In this document: positions 1 through 11,609 of the stretch, one piece after another
Layout of the letters: each line of letters opens with the position of its first letter
Numbering within the stretch: the stretch's first letter is position 1
NCBI RefSeq assembly: GCF_001685355.1
Contig: NZ_CP016438.1
Coordinates: 9,920,001-9,984,000, forward strand
DNA: 64,000 nucleotides
Origin: Streptomyces lincolnensis
GTDB lineage: Bacteria; Actinomycetota; Actinomycetes; Streptomycetales; Streptomycetaceae
Direction: 5' to 3'
The notes under the pieces: model-generated
The model's input: the letters and a program-made list of their open reading frames with translations, nothing else
The model's database searches: none
What the model was told of the DNA's origin: nothing
Program-made: the position numbers and the translations under genes

Positions 1-298
1 GGGGCAGCTTGTCCCGGGCGTCCGCGGCGCCCACGTACGAACCGGTCGCGCTGCCTATGGTGCCGCTCCAGGAGCCGAACCAGCGGGCGGTCGGGGTGTT
101 GGCGATGGAGGAGTTGATCGCAGACGCCCGGCCGTCACCGGGGTTCGCGGCGGTCCACCGCTTCGCGCTGGAGTCGGGGTCCACGTAGAACCCGTTGGTC
201 ATGGTCGTCGGATCGGCCGCGTGCGCGGGCGGCGCGGCGGCGAGCGCCAGCGGCAGCGAGGAGAGCGCTGCCGCCAGGGCGAGCAGTCTGCGGCGCAT
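1..298 (-). CDS. Secreted GH6 cellulase (cellobiohydrolase/endoglucanase), 5' part only
   Basis: Only the first 99 codons lie in the window; the gene runs off the left edge. The ATG at 298 begins a Sec-type signal peptide (basic MRRRL, Ala/Leu core, cleavage near AHA-A at about residue 28). The mature start (NGFYVDPDSSAKRW, then AANPGD) is the usual opening of Streptomyces GH6 enzymes, which hydrolyse beta-1,4-glucan outside the cell. The catalytic aspartates lie outside the window, so exo or endo mode cannot be judged. It sits 56 nt beyond the hairpin that follows the GH10-GH62 gene, so it needs its own promoter or readthrough. Confidence 0.75.
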   Translation of the reverse strand, partial: MRRRLLALAAALSSLPLALAAAPPAHAADPTTMTNGFYVDPDSSAKRWTAANPGDGRASAINSSIANTPTARWFGSWSGTIGSATGSYVGAADARDKLP

Positions 299-354
299 GA
301 CGGTACCTCGGTTCTCTGAGGGGCAGGGGGATGCGTCGGATGGTCGATGTGGGG

Positions 355-387
355 GTGGGGGGCGCTCCCATCGGCAGCGCCCCCCAC
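355..387 (-). terminator. Intrinsic-type hairpin after the GH10-GH62 gene
   Basis: A perfect 12-bp inverted repeat (355-366 with 376-387) and a 9-nt loop, starting 11 nt beyond the stop of the GH10-GH62 gene on the minus strand. There is no clear U tract, as is common in Streptomyces. It separates that gene from the GH6 gene. Confidence 0.6.
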
Positions 388-398
388 GGCACGGTCGG

Positions 399-2534
<2,136 letters not shown>

Positions 2535-4187
2535 TCAGGGCGTGGACAGCTCGAACCGCTGGACGCGGACCGCGCCGCCGAGTGCCTGGGTGGCGTGGTT
2601 GAAGAGAGCGAATCGGTACCCCATGAAGAACCGCCAGTCGTTGCCCATGGAGAAGGACGGGCCGAGGCGGACGAAGTTGGTGCCGTCGGTGCTGAAGGAG
2701 AAGGTTCCCGGGCGTGCGGCGCCAGGGCGGATGTCCGCGGCCGCGCGCAGCCGGACGCGGCTGCCGGTCACGGTCGCGCTCGCGACCTCGGTGCCGGTGC
2801 CGGTGGTGTTCCAGTTGCCGTCCATGGTCAGCCGGTTGACCATCACCACCCGCGTCACGCCACCGTCGCGCTTGACACCGATCCAGGCGGAGGAGTCACG
2901 CAGCAGCGCGAGCCCGGCCCGGTCGCCGTCGCGCATCGCCGAGAAGTCGAGATCGACGGTGGCCGTGGAGGTGGGGCCCTGGATGCGGTGGGTGAGGGTG
3001 TTGCGGGCCCAGTACAGATCGTTGGTGACGGTCGCGGTCCGCAGGGTGAGGCCGTTGTTCACCGACCACCTGGTGTTGTCCGGGTTGTGGTTCCACTCCC
3101 ACTTCGGCTTCAGCACCGTGCCGTCGAAGGTGTCGACGCCGATCATGGGAGTGACCTGCCGGGGTGGAGCGGGCACGATCGGGCTGGGATACGACTGGCC
3201 CCACGCGCCGTTGACGAGCTGCACGACGGGCCAGCCGTCCGAGGTCCAGGTGATGGGCGCCAGGGCAGGGACCCGGCCGCCGGGGTAGGCGTCCACGAAG
3301 GCCAGGTAGTACCAGGCCCCGCTCTGCGTCTGCACCAGCCCGCCCTGGTGCGGGACGCCGCCGCCGGGGATGGGCCCGCGCAGGTCGAGGAGGACCTGGC
3401 GCATCGTGTACGGACCGAAGGGGCCGCTCGACGACTTGAGGATGTACTGGCCGTTCGCGGGCCGGGTCAGGAAGATGTAGTACTGCCCGTTGATCTTGTA
3501 GAAGCGCGCGCCCTCCAGGGTTCCGACACTCGACGGTGTGGTGAACACCTGCTGTGCGCGGACCTGGGTGCGGCCGTCGGGGGAGAGTTGGGCCACGCTG
3601 ATGGTGGTGTTGCCGTACGCCACGTACAGGGTGTCGTCGCTGTCCACGAGCAGCCCGGCGTCGTAGTAGGGCGTGCTGATCGTGGTGAGCCTGTTCCACG
3701 GTCCCTCGACGGCCGTGGCGGTGTAGATGTACGTTCGGGCGAAGTCGATCTGGCCGAGCCAGTAGAAGGTTCCGTTGCTCGGACGGTGGGCCAGCGATGA
3801 CGCCCAGATGCCCCGGACGTAGCCACGACCGCCGTTCAGGTCGTACTTGGTACCGAAGTCGAGGCTCGGCACCGAGTGTCCGGCGATCTCCCAGTTCACC
3901 AGGTCGTACGAGCGCAGGACGGGTGCGCCGGGCGAGTAGTGCATCGTGGAGGCCGAGGCGTAGTAGGTGGCGCCGACGCGGATGACGTCGATGTCCGCGA
4001 AGTCCTGCCAGATGACCGGGTTCGTGTACTGCGCCGCGGCCGCGAGGCCGGACCCTGGCACGAGGCCGGGGGCCGCTGCGCCGCGCCCGGCTCCGACCAG
4101 GGGAAGAAGGGAACCCGCCACCAGACCGGTGGCCGCGGCCAGCGCTCGACGGCGATCCCATTGCTGATGAGGGCATGACATATCCAT
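2535..4187 (-). CDS. Secreted GH43-type arabinofuranosidase/xylosidase
   Basis: 550 residues. A twin-arginine-like signal (DRRRALAAATG) leads into a five-bladed beta-propeller of GH43 type starting TNPVIWQDFADIDVIR; the Asp near DFADID is the likely catalytic base region. A C-terminal beta-sandwich (from about residue 345) resembles the extra domain of GH43 enzymes. It should release arabinose or xylose from arabinoxylan fragments outside the cell. ATG 4187 is preceded by AAGGAG. It heads a probable operon with the GH10-GH62 gene. A close paralogue lies at 61297-63387 with an added ricin-type CBM. Exact substrate cannot be told from sequence. Confidence 0.82.
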   Translation of the reverse strand: MDMSCPHQQWDRRRALAAATGLVAGSLLPLVGAGRGAAAPGLVPGSGLAAAAQYTNPVIWQDFADIDVIRVGATYYASASTMHYSPGAPVLRSYDLVNWEIAGHSVPSLDFGTKYDLNGGRGYVRGIWASSLAHRPSNGTFYWLGQIDFARTYIYTATAVEGPWNRLTTISTPYYDAGLLVDSDDTLYVAYGNTTISVAQLSPDGRTQVRAQQVFTTPSSVGTLEGARFYKINGQYYIFLTRPANGQYILKSSSGPFGPYTMRQVLLDLRGPIPGGGVPHQGGLVQTQSGAWYYLAFVDAYPGGRVPALAPITWTSDGWPVVQLVNGAWGQSYPSPIVPAPPRQVTPMIGVDTFDGTVLKPKWEWNHNPDNTRWSVNNGLTLRTATVTNDLYWARNTLTHRIQGPTSTATVDLDFSAMRDGDRAGLALLRDSSAWIGVKRDGGVTRVVMVNRLTMDGNWNTTGTGTEVASATVTGSRVRLRAAADIRPGAARPGTFSFSTDGTNFVRLGPSFSMGNDWRFFMGYRFALFNHATQALGGAVRVQRFELSTP

Positions 4188-4586
4188 GGCGTTCTCCTTG
4201 CGCGGCCGGGCCGTTGGGGTTGGCGCGTGGAGCAGCCGTCAGTCTCAGGACTGAGCGGCAGGTGCCGTTCGTGATGTCGGAGTGCAACCGACACATCGAG
4301 CACTCTGGATGATAGAAGGCCGATACATCCCGTCAATACCTTCCGCATGATTCGGTTTTCACATCGAAATGTTTCGTTGGATCGGCATGCCAGGAGGACT
4401 CTGCTTCGCCCCGCCATCTGCGCTCGCGCGCACGGTCGCTTAAGGCGTTGACCCTGGAATGGATCCCGCTTCGATCGCGATCCTGGACGAATCTTGCGTA
4501 CATCGCCGGCTGTGTCGGGTGTGCGGCATTCAGTCACATCGCGCCTCGGAGCGGGAAGTCACCCCATTCCTGAACACCGCCTTCGT
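4188..4586. other. Intergenic region between the GH43 gene and the broken GH5 gene
   Basis: 399 bases without a credible gene. It contains the promoter region of the leftward GH43 operon, including the inverted repeat at 4365-4376, and a weak 7-bp inverted repeat (4569-4575/4585-4591) overlapping the 3' end of the GH5 remnant. Confidence 0.5.
4365..4376. promoter_or_regulatory. Candidate xylanase-type operator CGAAA-TG-TTTCG
   Basis: A perfect 5-bp inverted repeat 178 nt upstream of the GH43 start. Streptomyces xylanase promoters are known to carry CGAA-N-TTCG palindromes bound by the ROK/LacI-type repressors BxlR/XlnR. The spacer is 2-4 nt here instead of 1, so this is a variant. No regulator gene for it lies in the window. 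Confidence 0.45.
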
Positions 4587-6128
4587 TCAGGATGTCGAGC
4601 CGGTCACCGTGCTTCCCGACTTGGTCACGTAGTACGTCGTGGTGGCACCGCTCCAGAAGTGGAAGGTGAGCTTCACGCGCGTGTCGCCCTTCACCGCGTC
4701 GAGGAAGGCGGGAGTGAGCCGGATGCTGTTCGTGGCCTTGTCCGGTGCGAACGCGGTGTTGAACTGCTGGTAGGGAGTCCAGCTGGTCGGGCCGGCGTTG
4801 CCGCCGTCCGCGTAGGTGGCCTCCATCGTCGCCAGCACGTCACCCCGGAACTGCGTGGGGATCCGGAACGCGTTCGTCGTCCCGGTCGTGTCCGACTGCA
4901 CCGGAGTCTCCTGGGTGATCACCTGGATCCGCCAGGGACGCCCCGGGAGAACTCGGCCTGAAGCGTCGCGTTGACACCATGGGCGCGGTTCCCGACGAGC
5001 CGGGTGAGCGCTGCCGCCTTCAACGTCAGCCGGTTGCCGGCCAGGGTGTAGTCCTTGCGGTTGACCAGCTTCGCCGTGCCGTGCTTGAGAGCCTTGAAGG
5101 TGGCTCCGTTCAGGTTCAGGGTGAGCGTGCGGTCCTTGACGCGGCCGGTCTTCGGCACGAACACGTTGTCCGTGGAGGCGGTGGCCGAGCGCGTGCTCCA
5201 GCTCGACTTGATCTGGCCGTACATCCCGGCGTCCTTCCACCGCAGCTTGTCGCGGTCGAAGAAGGCGCCGTTGTCCCACAGGACGGTGGTGACCTTGTTG
5301 GTGCGGGCGGTGTGGCCGAACGCCTCGAAGTACTTCTGCATCTCCCCGCGTTCCACGGCGCCGGGGCCGTGGTCGTAGCCGAGCAGCCCGTACTCCCCGA
5401 TGACGACGGGGATGTTCTTGGCGACGAAGGTGTCGTGTATCCGCTTGAAGGTCTGGCTCAGGTCCTTCTGAACCGTGGTGTCGAAGCGAGTCGTGCCGGC
5501 GACGTTCACGCTGAACGGGAAGTAGCCGTAGTAGTGCACGGTGGCGATCAGCCGCGGGTCGTGCAGCGACTTGATCGTGGTGGCGAGGTTGTTCATCAGC
5601 CGCTGGTCCGGTGTGCAGACCTCGGTGGGCAGCATGAGCAGGCGCTTGGTGTTGTTGCCGCCCGACTTGCGCACGATGCTGTGGAACGACCTGTTCAGCT
5701 CGTTGAGCAGTTCCGCCTTCCGGGTGTTGTCGGCGCTCTCGAACCGGGGCTCGTTGATGCTCTCGAAGACCAGCTTGGCGGACTCGTTCCGGAAAGAGGT
5801 GGCGATCTGGGTCCAGGTGGCGTTGAAGCGGGTGAGCACCTTGTCGTGGTCGGTGGACATGGAGTCGGCCCACTGCCAGGAGTCGTGGTGGATGTCGAGT
5901 ATCACGTAGAAACCGCTGTCGAGTGCCTGGTCGACCACCTGCTTGACCCGCTTCAAGTACGCCGGATCGATGGTGTAGTTGGGTGCGCCTCTCGGGCCGG
6001 GCGTCGTCGCCGAACTCCCCGAAGACCGTGCCGTAGGCGAGGACGCCCGCGGCCGCCACCGCCAGCGGCGTACCCACTGCCGGCCGGAGGTTGCGTCGGC
6101 GGTGGTGTGGGACCTGCTGCTTCTTCAT
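4587..6128 (-). pseudogene. Broken GH5 endoglucanase (deletion and two frameshifts)
   Basis: The signal peptide (MKKQQVPHHRRR, 6128 to about 6000) is in one frame. The GH5 body (about 5985-4945; APNYTIDPAYLKRVKQ onward) is in a second frame. The C-terminal domain (about 4945-4587; RPWRIQVITQETP onward) is back in the first frame. The GH5 acid/base (FESINEPRF) and nucleophile (VVIGEYG) glutamates survive. The N-terminal part of the barrel normally containing GWNLGNQ and the IRIPV strand is missing at the first junction, so a deletion of very roughly 60-70 codons is likely there. The second break looks like a one-base shift. The tail resembles an X2/CBM-like beta-sandwich. It probably once made a secreted cellulase or mannanase. 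Confidence 0.8.
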
Positions 6129-6448
6129 TGCTCATCCGCTCTGCAAGATCGAGCCGCTATCTCCCCCAGTTGCCGACGACGGACAGGAAGTTGCCGACCT
6201 TCACAGAAAGCGCACAGATTCATCCGCTGTCTGCCTGCCTCCGCCGGCCCCATTGGGATTGATGCGCTTAACGCATGCACAGATCTCGGTTCGATGCTGG
6301 ACGCCGATCCGCCAATGCTTCGAAACTCTCGCGTAACACCTCGACCTGCCCAGCGGACGCCGGGCTCTGCGAGCCGAGTCGGCACGCCCCTCGCGCGACG
6401 GCGCACCCGTGCGGGTACCCCACAAGTCCGATACGGAGACGAGGATCC
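6129..6448. promoter_or_regulatory. Divergent promoter region, GH5 remnant and esterase
   Basis: 320 bases without a gene between two divergent secreted hydrolase genes. The 11-mer at 6321-6331 (CGAAACTCTCG) differs by one base from CGAAACTTTCG, the element described in Streptomyces xylanase promoters. It lies 118 nt upstream of the esterase start. Confidence 0.35.
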
Positions 6449-7843
6449 ATGAGACGGATGACCAGACGTACGGCGCTCGCGGTCGCAGCAGGTGCGGTCG
6501 CGGCGCCGGCCGTGAGTACGGCGACCGCCTCGGCCGCCGACACCACGACGGCCGCATCCCGAGGACGACAAGCGGCCACCGGGCGCAATCCGGTCCTGCG
6601 AACGGACCTTGTCACGCAGGTGACGCCCAGGAACAACTGGCTGGTGATCGCCGTCGTCCTCCAGTACGCGCACCCTGTTGACCTGCGCGGCGGAGCAATC
6701 CCGCCCTCGGCCTTCGAGGTGAAGGCCACCGTGGGCGGACAAACGGCGGCTCGCACGGTGACCCGGATCTACTCCGGCACCACCGCCGCAACGGATCACC
6801 GATCTCACCCGGGACGGCCGGGGGACCGCCTGGTCATCGAACTCGACCCCAACGACTCCAACGCACGCGCCGCGGGCACCGACCCCTACCCGCTCGACCG
6901 CGCCTACTCCGTCAGACAAGTGGCCGACGTGCACGGCTCGGACGGCGAACCAGTGCTCAAGGCGGGCCCGTTCGCGAGCCGGAACGACGACGTCATCACT
7001 CCCGTGGTCGACGACTTCAGCGCCGGTTCGTTCACCGACTCCGCAGGTTTCGAACTGGACTTCCGGCTGTACCAGCCCGAGGGATTCGTACGGAACCCGC
7101 AGACACGCACGCGATACCCGCTCGTCGTCACCCTGCACGGCGGCGGCGAAGTCGCGGACAACAACATGACCCAGCTCACCGGCAACCGGATCGCGGTCAC
7201 CTTCGCCAAACCGGAACGACAGCGCCGCGACCCGGCGTTCGTCCTCTCCCCGCAGGTCCCCCTGCCCCGTCCCATGGACGGACCCGACGGCACGGACTGG
7301 ACCGACGCCAAGGTCCAGGCCGCTCTGATCGAACTCATCGACACCTTCGTGAGCGAGCACCCCCGCACCGTGGACACATCCCGGCTCTATCTCGTGGGCC
7401 TGTCCTCGGGCGGGCGCGGTACCTACAGCCTGCTGGCCAAGCGCCCCGACACGTTCGCGGCCGCCCTGCCCACGGCCGGCTGGGGCGACCCGGCCATCAT
7501 GGAAAGGATCACGCACATCCCGATCTGGGCCGACCACTCCGTCGACGACCCGGTCGTCCCCTACCGGGAGGGCAGGTTCGGCAAGCCCGGAACCTGGGCA
7601 CTGATGAACGCGCTGGAGACCGCCGGTGCCCGCGTCAGCCGGGGGGAGTGGGCCAACGATCTGCCGAAGGCACAGTTCGAGGCCCGGTCCCGGGAGCTCA
7701 TACGGCAGGCCCGGGCCACGCACAGCCACGTCCTGTTCACGAGCTACACGGCCGGAACGACACCGGTGAACCCACACCTCTCATGGGCCCAGACGTATGA
7801 GAACGACGTGGTCATCGACTGGCTCTTCGCACAGTCCCGGTAG
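6449..7843 (+). CDS. Secreted alpha/beta-hydrolase, carbohydrate-esterase-like
   Basis: 464 residues. A Tat-like signal (MRRMTRRTALAVAAG) is followed by a beta-rich N-terminal domain (about 40-190). An alpha/beta-hydrolase core (about 195-464) has an oxyanion-type HGGGE motif and the nucleophile serine in GLSSGG. The charge-relay Asp (WADHSVDDPVVP) and a late His (PHLSW) are in the expected order. Such two-domain enzymes are often feruloyl or acetyl-xylan esterases or phospholipase/PHB-depolymerase-like; the neighbourhood favours hemicellulose de-esterification. ATG 6449 has GGAGACGAGG upstream. It precedes the polyester hydrolase on the same strand. Confidence 0.7.
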   Translation: MRRMTRRTALAVAAGAVAAPAVSTATASAADTTTAASRGRQAATGRNPVLRTDLVTQVTPRNNWLVIAVVLQYAHPVDLRGGAIPPSAFEVKATVGGQTAARTVTRIYSGTTAATDHRSHPGRPGDRLVIELDPNDSNARAAGTDPYPLDRAYSVRQVADVHGSDGEPVLKAGPFASRNDDVITPVVDDFSAGSFTDSAGFELDFRLYQPEGFVRNPQTRTRYPLVVTLHGGGEVADNNMTQLTGNRIAVTFAKPERQRRDPAFVLSPQVPLPRPMDGPDGTDWTDAKVQAALIELIDTFVSEHPRTVDTSRLYLVGLSSGGRGTYSLLAKRPDTFAAALPTAGWGDPAIMERITHIPIWADHSVDDPVVPYREGRFGKPGTWALMNALETAGARVSRGEWANDLPKAQFEARSRELIRQARATHSHVLFTSYTAGTTPVNPHLSWAQTYENDVVIDWLFAQSR

Positions 7844-7931
7844 CCGCCGCACGCGGGGGTCCCTTCCCTCTTCCGCAGGCGCACCCCGCTGTCCGGTCAC
7901 CGCGACCTCACTGCTATCCGGAGGTAGAGCA

Positions 7932-9263
7932 ATGCGTCCATCCAGTAGCTCCCCTCATACGCCCGCACCGTTACGGACCCGACCCCGTGCCGTGAGAGCA
8001 CTGATCGCCCTGGCGACCACGATCGGCCTGGCGCTGACCCTGCTGACGGCCGTCGCTCCACCGGCGGCCGCCGCAGACCTGCTGTCCCAGGGCAAACCCG
8101 CCACCTCCTCGTCCACCGAGAAGGCGTCCACGCCCGCGTCGGCGGCGGTGGACGGCGACACCAGGACGCGCTGGTCCAGCACGTTCGGTGACCGGCAGTG
8201 GCTGCGAGTCGACCTGGGCGCCAACGCCACCATCAGCCAAGTCGTGCTGCGGTGGGAGACCGCGTACGCCCGCGCGTTCCAGATCCAGACCTCCGACGAC
8301 GGCACCGCCTGGACCACCATCCACTCGACCACGACCGGCACCGGCGGCGTGCAGACCCTCGACGTCGACGGCAGCGGCCGGTACGTCCGCATCCACGGCA
8401 CCCAGCGCGGCACCGCCTACGGCTACTCGCTGTGGGAGTTCCAGGTGTACGGCTCCGGCACGGGCACCCCTCCGGGCAACGGCATCCCGGACCCGACGAC
8501 CGCTTCCCTGGAAGCCGCCAACGGGCCGCTGACCACCGCCACTTACACCGTTCCCAGCCCGAGCGGGTACGGCTCGGGCACGGTCACATACCCCACGAGC
8601 AGGGGCTCGTACCCGGGTGTCGTACTGATGCCGGGCTACCAGGGAACACAGCAGAACCTGCGATGGCTCGCACCTCGCCTCGCCTCCTGGGGCTTCGTCG
8701 TCATCAACGTCGGAACCAATACGCTCACCGACGACCCCGCATCGCGCGGCCGCCAGATCACCGCCGCCGGCACCCAGCTGCTCGCCCTCGGCAACACCGC
8801 CGGCACCCCGGTATCCGGGAAGCTCAACGGCACGCTCGGCGCCGTCGGCCATTCGATGGGCGGCGGTGGCGTCATGGCGGCCCTCCGGGACGACCCGCGC
8901 TTCCGGGCGGGCGTGCCGACGGCCCCGTACTACCCGAACATGAACTTCTCCGCGGTCACCGATCCCACGTTCTTCCTGACCTGTCAGAGCGACGCCGTCG
9001 CCCACGGCAACACCTACGCGGTGCCCTGGTACACCTCCATGTCGCAGGCCGAGAAGCTCTACATCGAGGTTCCGGGCGACCATCTGTGTCCGATGACGGA
9101 CTACGGCGACAAGGCCAAGCAGGGCAAGTGGATCGTGTCGTTCCTCAGCCTCTGGCTGCGCGCCGACACCCGTTTCAGCCCGTTCCTGTGCGGTCCCGTA
9201 CGGGACGCCGACCAGAACGACACATCCCTGGTCACGCGCTGGATGGACACCTGCCCGCTCTGA
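7932..9263 (+). CDS. Secreted polyester hydrolase/cutinase with F5/8-type (CBM32-like) domain
   Basis: 443 residues. Signal peptide to about residue 48 (PPAAAA-D). An F5/8 type C discoidin/CBM32-like domain follows (about 50-175; DLGANATISQVVLRWE, YGYSLWEFQVYG). After a short linker comes a cutinase/PET-hydrolase-type alpha/beta-hydrolase (about 185-443). It has the oxyanion segment PGYQGTQ, the nucleophile in GHSMGGGG, Asp in CQSDAVA and His in PGDHLCP, with C-terminal cysteines as in actinobacterial cutinases. It should cleave ester bonds of cutin-like polyesters outside the cell; the accessory domain may bind plant material. ATG 7932 follows GGAGG. Confidence 0.82.
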   Translation: MRPSSSSPHTPAPLRTRPRAVRALIALATTIGLALTLLTAVAPPAAAADLLSQGKPATSSSTEKASTPASAAVDGDTRTRWSSTFGDRQWLRVDLGANATISQVVLRWETAYARAFQIQTSDDGTAWTTIHSTTTGTGGVQTLDVDGSGRYVRIHGTQRGTAYGYSLWEFQVYGSGTGTPPGNGIPDPTTASLEAANGPLTTATYTVPSPSGYGSGTVTYPTSRGSYPGVVLMPGYQGTQQNLRWLAPRLASWGFVVINVGTNTLTDDPASRGRQITAAGTQLLALGNTAGTPVSGKLNGTLGAVGHSMGGGGVMAALRDDPRFRAGVPTAPYYPNMNFSAVTDPTFFLTCQSDAVAHGNTYAVPWYTSMSQAEKLYIEVPGDHLCPMTDYGDKAKQGKWIVSFLSLWLRADTRFSPFLCGPVRDADQNDTSLVTRWMDTCPL

Positions 9264-9279
9264 GCGTGTCGATGGCGGG

Positions 9280-9298
9280 CGGCCGGACGGTCCGGCCG
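9280..9298 (+). terminator. Hairpin after the polyester hydrolase gene
   Basis: Inverted repeat of at least 7 bp (CGGCCGG/CCGGCCG) with a 5-nt loop, 17 nt past the stop codon. Confidence 0.45.
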
Positions 9299-9437
9299 GC
9301 GGGCGTCACCGATCTGATAGGTGATGACGTTGTCATGCGATGCGTCACCTGTCAAAATGGTGACTAGGTGGGGGTTTCCGGGTCGGCGTGCGAGCCTGGA
9401 CCCTGCGCAACAGACATGGACGGAAAGGTGAGATGCC

Positions 9438-9953
9438 ATGAGCGACGCCGAGGAGAGGGCACTGCTGGCGGGCGGCTGTTTCTGGGGCATGCAGGAGCTG
9501 ATCCGTTCACTGCCCGGCGTGCTGGGCACCCGAGTGGGCTACAGCGGCGACGACGACAAGCCCAACGCCACTTACCGCGACCACGGAAAGCACGCCGAGT
9601 CGATCGAGATCACCTTCGATCCCACGGCCACCGACTACCGCGCGATCCTGGAGTACTTCTTCCAGATCCACGACCCGAGCACGAGGAACCGCCAGGGCAA
9701 CGACATCGGCCTCAGCTACCGCTCCGCCATTTTCTACCTCGACGACGAGCAGCGCCGTATCGCGCAGGACACCATCGCCGACGTCGAGGCGTCCGGGCTG
9801 TGGCCGGGCCCGGTGGTGACCGAGGTCGTGCCGGCCGGCGCGTTCTGGGAGGCCGAGCCGGAGCACCAGGACTACCTCCAGCGCTACCCGGACGGCTACA
9901 CCTGCCACTTCCCGCGCCCCAACTGGCGCCTGCCCAAGCGCAGCGAGTCCTGA
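9438..9953 (+). CDS. msrA: Peptide-methionine (S)-S-oxide reductase MsrA
   Basis: 171 residues, normal length for MsrA. The catalytic motif GCFWG is at residues 13-17 with the nucleophilic Cys at 14. Family blocks [17 protein letters not shown] and YRSAIFY follow. It reduces methionine-S-sulfoxide in proteins in the cytoplasm, using thioredoxin. It stands alone between secreted hydrolase genes and is closed by a strong hairpin, so it looks like ordinary chromosome backbone. Confidence 0.95.
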   Translation: MSDAEERALLAGGCFWGMQELIRSLPGVLGTRVGYSGDDDKPNATYRDHGKHAESIEITFDPTATDYRAILEYFFQIHDPSTRNRQGNDIGLSYRSAIFYLDDEQRRIAQDTIADVEASGLWPGPVVTEVVPAGAFWEAEPEHQDYLQRYPDGYTCHFPRPNWRLPKRSES

Positions 9954-9969
9954 ACACCTGAACACCAGC

Positions 9970-10001
9970 GCGGCCGGGAGGGACATGCCCCTCCCGGCCG
10001 C
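9970..10001 (+). terminator. Strong terminator hairpin after msrA
   Basis: Perfect 13-bp GC-rich stem (9970-9982 with 9989-10001) and a 6-nt loop, 17 nt after the msrA stop. Confidence 0.75.
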
Positions 10002-10075
10002 GTGCCGTTGCCACCTCGTAGGCCCGGACCGTCGTCCTGCGTGCCCACGGGTCCTGGAAGTGTCGGACGCTGATC

Positions 10076-10180
10076 TCAGAGGCGGGTGAAGACGGTGGGG
10101 GCCTCCTGCGGCAGGTTGTGACCGATGTCCGCGATCGTGCGGTGCAGGTAGGGGCCGGCCTGGTGCTCTGTCGAGGCGGC
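10076..10180 (-). pseudogene. C-terminal remnant of an alpha/beta-hydrolase
   Basis: The last ~35 codons before the stop at 10076 read AGPYLHRTIADIGHNLPQEA and then PTVF. This is the typical C-terminus of epoxide-hydrolase/haloalkane-dehalogenase-like proteins, with the catalytic His in GHNLPQE. No nucleophile region is present upstream in any frame, so only the tail is left. Confidence 0.55.
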
Positions 10181-10238
10181 GTCGCGCGGTCCGGAAAGGA
10201 TCGCGGGACGCCCGAGGTGGTTCACGAGGTCCACGAGG

Positions 10239-10574
10239 TCAGGGAGTGAGGGTGTAGACCTTGCAGTCGGCACAGCCCTTGTGCTGGGAGGCCTGGAAGT
10301 TCCCGGTGGAGTTCGCGATGGTGGCCTTGTCGTTGTTGTGGAGCCAGTTCTTCCATGTGCCGTTCGTCTTGACCCGGACCCAGGCGTGCCCGTCGCAGGA
10401 CGTGCCCGTCTTCTGGGTGTAGGCCAGCGTGCGGCTGCTGTAGGCGTCGTACTGGGTCACGCGGCCGTCGCAGGTGCGCTTGATGGTGGTCTCGCCGGCC
10501 GACGCGGGTGCGGCGGCGATCATGACTGTCCCGACGGCGGCGGCAACGGCGCCCAGCTTGGCTCGGATACCCAT
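10239..10574 (-). CDS. Small secreted protein of unknown function
   Basis: 111 residues. Sec signal peptide with cleavage near ASA-G (about residue 26), then a short mature domain with four cysteines (CDGR, SCDGHAW, KGCADCK) that probably form two disulfides. The pattern of a Trp-bearing beta domain (AWVRVK, TWKNWL) is seen in small Streptomyces secreted proteins without assigned function. ATG 10574 follows AAAGGG. I do not recognise an enzyme family. Confidence 0.65.
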   Translation of the reverse strand: MGIRAKLGAVAAAVGTVMIAAAPASAGETTIKRTCDGRVTQYDAYSSRTLAYTQKTGTSCDGHAWVRVKTNGTWKNWLHNNDKATIANSTGNFQASQHKGCADCKVYTLTP

Positions 10575-10744
10575 GGTGATCCCTTTCCCCCGGATGCTGC
10601 TCCAGTGGTCGTGCGCCCGGTAGTCCCAGGCGCACGGACATTCTGCGGAGTCACCGCTGTCCGGTGTACCTACAACCTTTCAGGTTCCGGCCCACGCCCT
10701 CCGCCGCCAAAGTGGCGGGTGGGACATCAACGGGGAGGGACCAC

Positions 10745-11275
10745 ATGACCATCCGTACTGCCAGGCCTCGCCTGGCCACCACCGCCGTTCTGGGCGCCGC
10801 CCTCGGGGCCACCCTGGCCCTGGGCACGCTGCCCGCCTCAGCTGCCGTCTCCGACGGCTATATCAGCGGTGGTGGCAGCTTCCGCAACGACTGGTCCGAC
10901 GAGAGGGTGGCCGCCGACTACTACCCGCGGTCCAATGCCGCCTGCCTGTGGCAGAAGGTCCTGTGGGCGGAGGGCCTGCTCACGAACTCCGAGGTCGACG
11001 GCGCCTTCGGCGGCAACACCGCTCATCAAACAGGGAGGCTCCAGTCCCGCTGGGGGATACCCACGAGCGAGAAGGCCGACCACGGCACCTTCACCAAGGC
11101 CGCAGGCCGGCTGAAGTTCGTCTCCGGCAGCACCGCGAGCGGCAAGAAGCTGGAGCTCAAGTACAACGGCGCCGCGCACGACTTCACCGTGCGGCGCAAT
11201 GAGCGTGGGCAGTACGGGTTCTACCTGGACGATGCTTGGAGGGCCGCCACGTACAAGAAGCGCACCTGCATCTGA
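10745..11275 (+). CDS. Secreted peptidoglycan-binding-like protein
   Basis: 176 residues. Signal peptide cleaved near ASA-A (about 35). The middle (about 55-115) reads like a peptidoglycan-binding repeat: CLWQKVLWAEGLL, then VDGAFGGNTAHQTGRLQSRWG and a second short unit KADHGTFTKAAGRL. The C-terminal region is a beta-rich unknown. ATG 10745 follows GGGGAGGG. It may be a cell-wall associated protein or an inhibitor; no catalytic motif is seen. Confidence 0.65.
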   Translation: MTIRTARPRLATTAVLGAALGATLALGTLPASAAVSDGYISGGGSFRNDWSDERVAADYYPRSNAACLWQKVLWAEGLLTNSEVDGAFGGNTAHQTGRLQSRWGIPTSEKADHGTFTKAAGRLKFVSGSTASGKKLELKYNGAAHDFTVRRNERGQYGFYLDDAWRAATYKKRTCI

Positions 11276-11609
11276 CCTACAGGGACTCCACGAAGCGGGC
11301 CCACGCGCGGGTGGGGAACACCAGCGCGGGGCCCTGCGGGGCTTTGGAGCCGCGGACAGGGACGGTTACTTCCACCAAGGGCCAGGGACGCCAAGGGCGG
11401 CAGTGCGACGGCGCTGAGCAGATCGTACTTGCGGCGGTACCCCTTCACACTGGACAGGAAATCGATGACCCTTCCGTCGCCCCCGCATACCCGCTCTTCG
11501 ATGGTGGCGCCCTTGCCGGTGAGGCCGCAGGCGATGGCCGCTGCGACGAGACCTCCTTCATGCCGGCGATGCCGAAACGATTCGCCGCTTTGCAGCCGCG
11601 GTTGAGGTG
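11276..11609. other. Stretch without a convincing gene
   Basis: Between the secreted protein and the IS3 remnant. One minus-strand reading (about 11320-11560) has a protein-like composition (GKGATIEERVCGGDGRVIDF, LSSVKGYRRKYDLL) but no start with an SD and no family I recognise. It may be further debris. Confidence 0.3.

Noticed and set aside
4569..4591. Terminator hairpin at the end of the GH5 remnant
   Set aside because: The stem is only 7 bp and overlaps the last codons; too weak to call.
10076..10273. A complete small protein on the minus strand beside msrA
   Set aside because: Only the final ~35 residues resemble an alpha/beta-hydrolase tail; the rest has no fold and no SD, so it is treated as a remnant.
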